Positions 34,153 to 43,417 of a stretch of DNA of 64,000 nucleotides are shown here, piece by piece (within the stretch, counting starts at the first letter, position 1; each line of letters begins with the position of its first letter). This DNA is from Hyaloscypha bicolor E. Taxonomy: Eukaryota > Ascomycota > Leotiomycetes > Helotiales > Hyaloscyphaceae. The notes beneath the pieces are model-generated. The model did not search any database. It saw only the letters and a program-made list of their open reading frames with translations, and was not told where the DNA came from. A program made the translations under genes and the position numbers. The stretch covers positions 1,237,542-1,301,541 of the forward strand of contig NW_020194519.1 of assembly GCF_002865645.1 (NCBI RefSeq), in the 5' to 3' direction.

Positions 34153-35014
34153 ATGGGGAGCGTTTCGCACCTCACATAAAAGTCAGGTTTACGGTTAGTC
34201 CGAAGATTTTGCCAGTGCGTAATGATTGGCGGAGATTTTACACCTACAACGACAAAGAAGACGAAAGGGTCGAGGAGCTGGGGAGAAACATCCAAGGGGT
34301 CGTGTTGAGGAAATAGGGCTTCGTGGCCGTGAACTGACAGTCTGAGTTGTAAGATTACTTGTTCCTTAGTGACAATCGCACAGTGATACTAGTGAATTGC
34401 ATCTTCGCTTCTCATATGTCATACTTAACCTTGATCAGCTACTATCCCACCTCAAGTTTGAGAATAAGTATGCATTCGAATTAGAGTGCCTTCAAACATC
34501 TAAATCAAGCCAGAACATTCAGATCTGATGTACCCGTTGGTAAAGCACACTTTGCCACCACTGAACAGCTACTTGGCTCCTCAATTTTGTGAACAATTGG
34601 TTGTCCGAGCATTTCCGAACATCCAAGCCTGGCCAGAATATTTAAATCTAATGCACTAGTAGCCATGGTAGACCCTGACCGTGGCCTATGAGCCGATCTG
34701 GTTTTGAAAGTTGAAAAGGGGGTTTACATGCTGGGAACATTGTTCAGTAACGGTTCTGTACTTTGCACTTGCTGGGGATTGTGGTTCGAACTGAGCAGAC
34801 TCGAGAGACAGATGCCGAGAAGGAGGTTGAGATAGATTTGAGGTCTTTTATTTCAGATTTTAATGTGTTATCAGCAGAGGCTGCTGATCAATGGCCAGTG
34901 CAATATGGCCCTCCTAACGCCGTCGCTAATGCATTCGCTTTGCAGATGCCTCCAAACCATGCTCCATGAAAATGCATCAATTGTAACCACTAAGCTCCCG
35001 CTTTCCCCCAAAGA
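34153..35014. other. Intergenic region with a degenerate tandem duplication
   Basis: No gene is seen. Two imperfect copies of a unit of about 120-130 bp start at 34,433 (GATCAGCTAC) and 34,563 (GAACAGCTAC). They share, among others, the blocks AACATC...AAGCC and CCAGAA(T/C)ATT...ATCT(A/G)ATG in the same order. Confidence 0.4.
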
Positions 35015-38000
35015 TCACTTAAACTCGTCCTTTAAGACCCATCGTCCCCTCATTCTCGAATTCGCTCCCTTCTCAAGCCTAGCAATCTCACCAAGCATAT
35101 GCTTAAACTCAGCCGTCTGCTGCGGACTCTTGCACATACGATCAAAATGATTGACCAATGCTTGGCTAGGAACTGAGCCACCCTGCCGCTTAATGAAATC
35201 CCTAATCAGCTTCATGAAGTCCTTGCCTCGAGGAGTTCTATCCGCAGAACCAGGTGTACCCGACCTCGAGGAACTAGCACTCGCAGGAGTTGAGATGCCC
35301 TGACGATTGGCGAGATTGGATAGGATACCAGCAGAGCTCGGTCCTGCACCACGACGAATGTTAATAGGGCGTCCAGCGGAGCCGAATTCGCCAGTCCAAG
35401 TCACGGTTCCGGGCTCGAGAGTTCGCGCGGCCTCGCCTGCTTTGCGTAGCTCAGCTGCTGCTTCTGCGGCGATCTTCTTGGCTTCTCGTTCGAGAATGCC
35501 GCGGTCTGCGGTGATTTTTTTCTTGCCGTTAATAATTTCGTCGTGCTCGAGAGCGCTGTGGACACCGGAGCAGGCGAAGATGCCTTCCACGAGACGGGCC
35601 TCATCCGAAGCGGGTTTCTCCTCGGCTGGGTCGCCGCGGAAAGTTTCGAGACTTGCTACGCCGGTGAGATTGCGGACTTCGGTGTCTGCGTCGCCTTGTG
35701 GAGAGTCGGCTTGAGTGATATCTTGAGAAACAACATCGTCATGGACACCAGCTGCCGAGCCGGCTGTTCTGACTGCGATGTCGTCTTTGAGAGCAGCAGG
35801 TTTAGGTGTCTTGTTGAATTGCACTTCCGTGCCCTTAAACATTTCACCAGTTTCCGTAGTGCCGTCTTCGCTACCACCAAGAGTGAAAAGGTCGTACAGA
35901 TCCTTCATTTGGAAGGTTTGGCGCTGCTTTGGGTCTTTCAGGATCTTGTTCGTCAAGAACTGCTTGAAGATCTGACGATGATATATCTTCTCTTCGATAG
36001 TGCCCGCAGTCATCAGTCGATAGATAGTGACTTCCTTCTTCTGACCAAGACGCCACGCACGTTCCCGCGCTTGAACATCAGTTGAAGGATTCCAATCTGG
36101 ATCGAAAATGATGACGCGATTGGCACCAGTGAGATTGACACCAAGACCTCCAACCTTGGTGGTCAGCAAGAATACGTGAAGATCAGGATCATTGTTGAAG
36201 CGATCAACCAGGTTCTGTCTGTCCTTGATGTTCGTCCCACCATCCATACGAAGATAGTTGAATCCGTCGAGGCTTTTGATGAAGCCTTCAATGATGTTGA
36301 GCATCTGAACTCCTTGAGAGAAAAGCAAGGTTTTGTGCCCGAATCGCTTCCACATTTCCAGCAGGGCCTTCACAACTTGCATCTTTCCTGACTTATTCGG
36401 ACTCCCCCACTTGTAGCCAGGCTTGCCTCGAAGTAGAGGATCTAACAGATCTGGGTGATTGCAAATTTTGCGCAGAACATCAATACCGTACAGAGACTGC
36501 CGAGTGTGATTCATAATTGAAGTCATCTCGTCAGAGGCCAAGAACATCTCATAAGCATCTCTCTGAGGCTTGGTGAGCTTGCAGAACAACACCTGCTCGC
36601 TCTTCTTTGGCAAGTCTGCAGCAACGTCGACCTTCAGACGCTGCAGCAGATACGGACTGATGGCGGCTTTCAGCGTCTCTGCGCACTTGGTCGCAGTCAG
36701 GACCTGCAAATTGGTTGCATTCGCATAACCACCCAGTTTGATAGGGACCTCAAATGATTGTCGGAAATTGACCAAAGTGCCGAGTCGCATAGGGAAAACG
36801 AAGTCGAACAATGACCAAAGCTCAATCAGGTTGTTCTGCATAGGGGTTCCAGAGAGAATGACTCGGTTGGCGGTTCGCAACTCCTTGCAGTAGATGGTGA
36901 TAGCTGTGTTAGGATTTCGAATCTTGTGGCCTTCATCGAGTACAGCATAGTCCCAATCAACTGGAATGAGCGCGTCTGAGTAGGTCTGAAGACCAGCATA
37001 AGTTGTGACTAGCACATGCCCATGTTGCACAACCCTATCAACAATCTTCTTGGCTGCTTTCGATGACGATTTTGACTTCCTCTCAACGAAACCATACATG
37101 TCTTCAACTTCTTCCATTCGACCTTCGCTGCCAAGGTTCATCATGCCGCTGCCTGAACTGTGGAGAATCGAGACTCGCAGAGGTGGCCACCATCGATGAA
37201 ACTCGTTGACCCACTGTCGGAGAACGGTAGCTGGAGCCACAACAATAATAGGCTTAGTGAGCTTTTTACTGTAGTGCAGACCGGCCAAGAATGAGATGAT
37301 TTGAATGGTCTTTCCAAGTCCCATTTCATCACCAACAATGCCACCAACCTGCTGAGAATAAAGCTCACCAAGCCACTGAACTCCTGTCTTTTGGTAGTCG
37401 AACAATGCTGGATAGATGTCTCCAGGAAGCTTGATGTCGTTATCAAATTGGTGATCTGGTGCATCAGGACAAGGTTTGAACCATTCCTCTTCATCCGCAT
37501 TTTCCGCAGCATGCTCTTCCTCGGTCGCTTCATTTTGCTCCAATTTGCGGCGCCGAGCTGCGCTTCTCTTCTCAACCCATCTCTTTAGTCGGGTCTGGTA
37601 CATTTGCTCATTGCCATCATCAATGCCGGTCAGGTCAATCTTCTCCTCAACTTTTGTATTTCCTGCGGCTCTCTTCTTTGACGTTTTAGAAGTCATCAAC
37701 TCATCATCCTGGTCTTCAAATTCATCAACTTCTTCCTCGCTAAGCACAGGAGTGAAGGCGTCCTCATCAGGAGTTTGAAATCTTGAAGTTGAGGAGGAAG
37801 AAGCACCTTCTAATTTTCTCTTCTTCCGAGGACGCAAGGAGAATTCACTCTCTGATGTGCTGATTCCGCTCTCCGATATATCTGCAAAGCCTGGTAACCG
37901 CAGGTTTTGGTGAGATCTGGGTTCCGCCTCATCTGTAATTTGCTCTCCTTCCTGCTCCGCCTCTTCCTCAGCATCCATAAGTACTTCTATAAGATCGCCA

Positions 38001-38644
38001 TTCAGTCCGTCAGCTCCTCTGCCAGGCATTCGAGAAAATGGAGTAATTTTGCCGGTACGAATCAGGAAGTCTCGTTGGCTTTCATTCGGCATTCTCTTAT
38101 TGCCACCAGGACCGTCACCCTCCCCATTCTCCGCTCCATCGTATTGATGTCTTTCATCTATTCGGCTTTGAATATCGGTGATGTCTCGCTTTAAGGCTGC
38201 AATATCTGCATCGATTCGTTGAATCTCGTCCAAGCATCGCTTGCGCATTAGAGGATTGTTTGTGAGGGTATCCAGTCGATGTCTCTGGGTCCGCTTTTGG
38301 TTTTCAAGCTTGTCGATAGTGACCGTTACCTTATCAATTCGCTTCTGATCTCGCTCATCTTCTTGTTCAATCATAACCATATTCGCTTGGTTCGTGATGT
38401 CTCGCTCTAGATCATCTTGATCTCGGACATTTTTTGTCAAACCCAAGAGAGCTGTTGCTTCGTCGGTCGCCATTGCGCCATCACTTTTTACACTATCCTC
38501 GAGAGCCTCGTCTGCAACTGCTGCTGCAGCCTCAGCAATTGTGTCCATGGGCTGTCGGTGGAGATGGGTCGGGTAGTTGTTCGGATCGGATGGAGGACTG
38601 GCGTCGGACTTGGTGGCCGTCGAAGAATCATTCGAAGACTTCAT
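35015..38644 (-). CDS. rad26: DNA repair/transcription translocase Rad26 (CSB/ERCC6 ortholog)
   Basis: A single exon of 1,209 aa starts at ATG 38,644. The N-terminus is acidic and coiled (about 70-170). A conserved segment (RDFLIRTGKITPFSRMPG, about 190-207) precedes a nuclear-type basic patch. The SNF2 ATPase core has DYQKTGVQWL, Walker A DEMGLGKT (about 440), DEGH (about 570), LSGTPMQNNL, and the C-terminal helicase lobe with TTKVGGLGVNL, DPDWNPSTD and RAWRLGQ (about 825-860). The last 60 residues (DFIKRQGGSVPSQALVNHF) resemble the winged-helix end of Rad26/CSB. The protein recognises RNA polymerase II stalled at lesions and starts transcription-coupled repair. The general SNF2 family is certain; the Rad26 subfamily rests on flanking blocks and length. 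Confidence 0.93.
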   Translation of the reverse strand: MKSSNDSSTATKSDASPPSDPNNYPTHLHRQPMDTIAEAAAAVADEALEDSVKSDGAMATDEATALLGLTKNVRDQDDLERDITNQANMVMIEQEDERDQKRIDKVTVTIDKLENQKRTQRHRLDTLTNNPLMRKRCLDEIQRIDADIAALKRDITDIQSRIDERHQYDGAENGEGDGPGGNKRMPNESQRDFLIRTGKITPFSRMPGRGADGLNGDLIEVLMDAEEEAEQEGEQITDEAEPRSHQNLRLPGFADISESGISTSESEFSLRPRKKRKLEGASSSSTSRFQTPDEDAFTPVLSEEEVDEFEDQDDELMTSKTSKKRAAGNTKVEEKIDLTGIDDGNEQMYQTRLKRWVEKRSAARRRKLEQNEATEEEHAAENADEEEWFKPCPDAPDHQFDNDIKLPGDIYPALFDYQKTGVQWLGELYSQQVGGIVGDEMGLGKTIQIISFLAGLHYSKKLTKPIIVVAPATVLRQWVNEFHRWWPPLRVSILHSSGSGMMNLGSEGRMEEVEDMYGFVERKSKSSSKAAKKIVDRVVQHGHVLVTTYAGLQTYSDALIPVDWDYAVLDEGHKIRNPNTAITIYCKELRTANRVILSGTPMQNNLIELWSLFDFVFPMRLGTLVNFRQSFEVPIKLGGYANATNLQVLTATKCAETLKAAISPYLLQRLKVDVAADLPKKSEQVLFCKLTKPQRDAYEMFLASDEMTSIMNHTRQSLYGIDVLRKICNHPDLLDPLLRGKPGYKWGSPNKSGKMQVVKALLEMWKRFGHKTLLFSQGVQMLNIIEGFIKSLDGFNYLRMDGGTNIKDRQNLVDRFNNDPDLHVFLLTTKVGGLGVNLTGANRVIIFDPDWNPSTDVQARERAWRLGQKKEVTIYRLMTAGTIEEKIYHRQIFKQFLTNKILKDPKQRQTFQMKDLYDLFTLGGSEDGTTETGEMFKGTEVQFNKTPKPAALKDDIAVRTAGSAAGVHDDVVSQDITQADSPQGDADTEVRNLTGVASLETFRGDPAEEKPASDEARLVEGIFACSGVHSALEHDEIINGKKKITADRGILEREAKKIAAEAAAELRKAGEAARTLEPGTVTWTGEFGSAGRPINIRRGAGPSSAGILSNLANRQGISTPASASSSRSGTPGSADRTPRGKDFMKLIRDFIKRQGGSVPSQALVNHFDRMCKSPQQTAEFKHMLGEIARLEKGANSRMRGRWVLKDEFK

Positions 38645-39013
38645 CTTGACAGACGGAGCAAGGAGTTAGATGGGGCGATGCGAGCATCTGCACAGATGAA
38701 GTGGTGTTGGTATGACCGATCGATTGATCGAGTAAGGGAATGCCTGTCCACTTGTTGTCTGGAAGGCAAAGGCGAGCCGGTGGCTGGGCAGAATATCTGA
38801 ATGGAGAATGACAGAAAGAAATGCCTGGCTAGCAGAAATAAACAAAGAGAAAGACTGAGTGCTTGTTGATCTAATGCTCGAGCGAATGTGCTCTCCGGCC
38901 GACAATTGTCGGAAGGCTGTGAAGAAGGGAAATATTTTTGCCTTGAAGAAGACTGAACGCGGTTGTCGATGCGTCATTCGGCCTCGCTGCAGGTAAGCAA
39001 GCCCCTGATTGGC
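38645..39013. promoter_or_regulatory. rad26 promoter region, truncated by the transposon
   Basis: Only 369 bp separate the rad26 ATG from the left end of the pogo element. Core promoter and 5' UTR must lie here, or transcription starts inside the element. No motif is convincing. Confidence 0.45.
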
Positions 39014-39068
39014 TAGAAGGGTTCACCCACCAACCGCCCAAACCCCCATTCCGCCCAACCAAAAAATC
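39014..39068 (+). repeat. Left terminal inverted repeat (with TA)
   Basis: The 55 bases from TAGAAGGG to AAAAAATC are identical in reverse complement to 41,637-41,691. The first two bases are the duplicated TA. Confidence 0.95.
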
Positions 39069-41689
39069 ATCGCTTTTCATCATCAATTGCAACACAACCA
39101 ATTAATGAATTTTGTTGATTTCAGCGCCATTTTAATCGCATTTAGTCCCTCTTCAAATCTGCCACCATGCCTGTCAAGAAGAAACCGATTGTCGACTACC
39201 CTGACGACCCTGACGAGATACCGTACCACGAACGCTTGGAAATGGCTTGGGAGGCCTATATTGACTCGAATGGGAAGCTATCGATACGAAAAGCAGCTGA
39301 ATACCATGGGGTTAAATGGGAGACTCTGCGAGATCGAATCAATGGCAATATAATATACAAACAAGCGGCAGAATCACAGCAGCGCTTGACTCCGATGGAA
39401 GAGCGAATAATTGAGCGGCATATTATGTAACTTGAGGTTTGGGGATGGCCTCCAATGGTTTCCCAGGTTCAGAAAATGGCAAAGGAGCTTTTAATTGCGA
39501 AGGGGGATCTACGGAAGGTTGGAATTAATTGGATACAGAAATATCTTAGACGCCATCCACAGCTCAAGGCTCGATTCGTTGTACCATTGGATAAAGATCG
39601 AGTTATCTCAGAGGATCCAGATCAAATTTAACGCTTTTTTGAGCTTTTCCAAACCACAAAAGACAAATACGATATTTACGATAATGATATATATAATATG
39701 GACGAGAAGGGTATTATGATGGGGGTATTAGCGAAGCTCAAAGTTATCTGTTCCAGGAAGTACAAAAAAACAAGGACAACACAATAAGGGAGCAGAGAAT
39801 GGATATCGTTAATTGAGTGTATATCTTCAAATGGAAGAGTACTCTCTCCGTATATTATCTTCAAGGCCAAGCAGCTTAACAAGGCTTGGTATGACGAATT
39901 CAGGAAGGACGGAGGGGGAACTTGTGCTATTTCTGATCGAGGTTGGACGGACGATGAGCTTTGCCTTGAATGGTTTAAAATCGTCTTTGAACCGGAAACT
40001 GCGAAGATCAAAAAAGGAGAGTATCGAATGCTACTTTTTGATGGCCATGGATCTCACTTGATACGTCAAGTAGTCTCTTACTACTTGGAAAAGAAGATTA
40101 TCTTACTTTGCCTTCCTAGCCATTCTACGCATATCCTTCAACTATGCGATATTGGTGTTTTTGGACCACTTGCGGACGCCTATTATAAGATTCTCACGGA
40201 AAAGACTCGATGGGGAGCTGGATATTCTATTAATAAACTCATGTTTTTGGAGATCCTTCGTGAGGCACGAATTCAAGCCTTTACTGAGTGCAATATTAAG
40301 AGATCTTGGGAGAAGACAGGGCTCTTTCCATTTAATCCTGAAGTCGTAATTGGCTTACTTCCAGTAATTATTCTATAGCGAGAGGAGGAGGCAGCTAAAG
40401 CAAAGGCACTTCCAAAACCTCCTAGTCGACCAACTATATCTGGACAACCAGCTCCCTTGATTATCGAAACTCCTGTCAATATTGATGCCGTTAAAGTCGT
40501 CGTCGAAGTATCCTTCAAGTCTAGCTTCGATAGCCTCAAAAGTACGCTTGGAATGGTCAATTCATTACAAGATCAATAGCTAAAAAATCTAGAGATTGTG
40601 GTTCAAAAGCTTAGCAATTCCGCTACTGCCGCAATCGCAGAGATAGTCCTTACCAAAGGAGTCAATAAAGAGCTTGTCGAATCGTCCGATTATCAAAAGA
40701 ATCGCAAGAAGGCTTCCGCAAAAGCCGAAAACAAGATCACCGATACAAGAGTCTTGAGCTTGGAAATGATGGATGAGGCGATACGAATCAAAGCGAAGCA
40801 AAAGAAGGTGAAGGCGGAGGAGCTTGCAAAGCAAAAGAGACTCAAGGCTATTTCAAAGCAGTGGAAAAGCCTCTATAATCAAACCTTGGTTGAATTCAGG
40901 AAATGGGGCCCTGAAATGCTTCAGGAGGTTAAAGATGATATGGATCTTGGGCATCGACTATTAATGGGAACAAGTTTATCAAAAGCTTCAAAAACACCAA
41001 GACGCCGTACGAAGAAAGCGCCGCTAGCGAGCCCTCTAATCGAGTATATCCTCCCTCATATCGAGTTCAACGATCTCCCTGCTCCTCCTGCAAAAGCACG
41101 ATCAACTGGTCTCCTCCCTCTTATACCTACGACTTCTCCATCTGCCCCCTCTCCATCGAAACGAAGATCTCCAGTAAAGCAATCGGTAAGACGAAGAACA
41201 AGGAGGGCAAAGGAGGCAATTGATGAGGCAATTGAACCTCCAGAGACTCTTACAATTGGTGGACGAAGAAGTAAAAGGAGGCTGTTCTACGATGAAATGC
41301 TTGTAAAGGGTCTAGCCAATCAGAAGGCACAGATATAGCATAAATGAAATGGCCATTTTTGAGCTTTTCGTAAACCGAAATTCGATTCTACGTAATATCC
41401 CTGGGAAAGACACTTTAGTTCTACGTAGCAAGTATAAGGTACCTGGATTTGGGCTTGTTTCCCCGCTAAATGTAAGTCACTAATTCTCCCCTGCAGGACT
41501 ACACTCGCACAAACTACCTTATTTATGATTCTATTAATACTAATAGCTTTAGAAGGTATTAGGAAACTAATTTCGGTATTAAAGATCAAGTTTTAATAGG
41601 AGTTTTAATAGTTATTAAGGAAGAATAAAAAATCGCGATTTTTTGGTTGGGCGGAATGGGGGTTTGGGCGGTTGGTGGGTGAACCCTTC
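39016..41689 (+). mobile_element. pogo/Fot1-type DNA transposon with perfect 55-bp inverted ends
   Basis: The ends are perfect inverted repeats: 39,014-39,068 and 41,637-41,691 match over 55 bases including the outermost TA. TA on both sides is the target duplication of Tc1/mariner/pogo elements, so the element proper is 39,016-41,689 (2,674 bp). The repeat begins GAAGGGTTCACCCACC. It encodes one transposase gene, broken by five nonsense codons. It sits between rad26 and yak1. Confidence 0.93.
39167..41338 (+). pseudogene. pogo/Fot1-type DDE transposase with five stop codons
   Basis: The frame has 723 sense positions without any frameshift but five in-frame stops, at 39,428 (TAA), 39,629 (TAA), 39,785 (TAA), 40,376 (TAG) and 40,577 (TAG). 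Each is one C-to-T step from CAA/CAG (Gln). The N-terminus has a Psq-type helix-turn-helix (SIRKAAEYHGVKWETLRDRI) and a CENP-B-like DNA-binding region (about 78-135). The catalytic triad is visible: NMDEKG (Asp179), LLFDGHGSH (Asp292) and CDIGVFGP (Asp328). The 35-residue gap between the last two makes it a DD35D enzyme of the DDE_1/pogo type. A basic coiled C-terminal region (about 530-700) follows. It is not functional as it stands. Confidence 0.92.
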
Positions 41690-41691
41690 TA
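41637..41691 (-). repeat. Right terminal inverted repeat (with TA)
   Basis: This is the exact reverse complement of 39,014-39,068. The last two bases are the duplicated TA. Confidence 0.95.
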
Positions 41692-43417
41692 GCAATCTAG
41701 CGGCAGCCTCACCTGTGGCACGATTTCACGTGCATCAACCTCCGATCTCTTCAACTCGATACTACGAGTTTAGGAATTTCTTAACTATTGGGTTTAAAGT
41801 TGTATTTCAATGTAGTACCTCAAAACTGCTGTTTTCCCCAACTTCAATCAAAAACATGCTAATTCCAGCCTAATTAACAGTCTTCAAATCGTCTCATCAC
41901 CCCGGAAACCGACTGCTTCGTGGATGTCATAGGAGCTTCTCGGAATAGAATGTAGGATACAATGGGTTATCAAGTTTCAGAAGGGACAGCTTGCTCTAAC
42001 TTCGTGCATTCAGTATCGGGGCTGAAGGATTTATTTTCCATTTGTTCACTTGATATAATCTGAAGACCAGCCACTTTGATGGACAAGTCTGTTCCTCTAA
42101 ACAATTGCAGTTGTTGGTCTTTGAATTATTTTTGGTCACGTGACCATGTCTCCCTACAAATACTCCCCGTATGCCTCTAACGTCCTTTTCTCGTCTAGTA
42201 CAATAAATGTGGGGGAAACAACTGGACTGATTAGGGATGTAAAGGACCCTTTCTTTAAATATATTGCTGCCGCTGCAGATTGAACCGTGATGGGGGAAAC
42301 TCATGCAGGATTCTCCACTGGCCAATCATTAAGCTCCTAAAGAAAACTCAGAGTACATCAGAAAACATACCCGCCTTCACGCTGGGCAAGAAAAGCGGTA
42401 GTAGTTGAACTCTCGAGGTCCCAGGTCGAAGCTGGATATTGATCTGAGCTAGAAGGGTTCATATTTTCTATATTTCAGAATCTCAGAGATAGCAAGATGG
42501 GAATACTTCAAATGTGCTGTAACTCGATGGGACCATTCCCATTGTCTGAAATGATCCAGCTTGACTTGGGACATTATCAATTCAGTGCCGTTTTTTTTTG
42601 TCCACCACGAGCCGCCGTCTGAACCCACCCCTCCTTGGAGGTGATGGGAATGCTAGAGATTGGAAGACTGTGGGTGAGACGGTTTGTCGTGGAGAGACAC
42701 TGCGAGGCATTTTATTTTGAAATTGCTTCTGATTCATTAGGCTGGCTCTCATGATAGTCCCTTGGGCCGGAAATTAGAAAGGTATCACGTCGATTCATGC
42801 CGTGGAGAGCAGCTGAAGCCTGAAACTTATACTTGGGCAGGTCGTATCGATCCTGGCCACGCAGCCCGCATGACAGGCGACGTGGGAAGCGCCAAATCAG
42901 ATCCAAATAGACGCGCCTCCAACATTCTGATTTGTACTTATGTGCCCAATCCCGTGACCGAGCATTGAAGTCTTCCTCGCCTCATTCCACTGCTCATTCT
43001 CGTGCAGCTTGTTGGCACTTATTTCGACCTATATTGTGTTCTGTGGCCATTTGCTGCGCTCTTTTGCTGGGCAAAACTTACTGCCAGTGAAAGCGAGTCG
43101 TTGGCTGTGATTCATCACCGCGCTAAATTGTTGGTGGACCATCAAGCTCCTTCACGACCTCCAAAACCTCATCTCTAAGTCAACCCGGCCTATCACCCAA
43201 CCATGCATCGTTGACACGCAACTGGATCTCCACCGGCTGCATCTGCCTCTGCTGCGAGGCTTCTCATTCTGTTGCGACGCGTCCGAGACTCACTGGTGGT
43301 TTGGAACGACCTCTGTACCAGCACAACCCTTGTGCTTCCCTAGCTTTGCACCCAGCAGCCGGGCTTGTGAAGCTACTCGCCCTGCCCCAAAGACGCCTTC
43401 GCACACTCTGATTCACT
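41692..43417. promoter_or_regulatory. Long upstream region of yak1
   Basis: The 1.7 kb contains no supported gene. The last 450 bp are pyrimidine-rich and free of long frames in the yak1 direction, as in a long 5' UTR, which is common for fungal regulatory kinases. No specific site is claimed. Confidence 0.4.
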
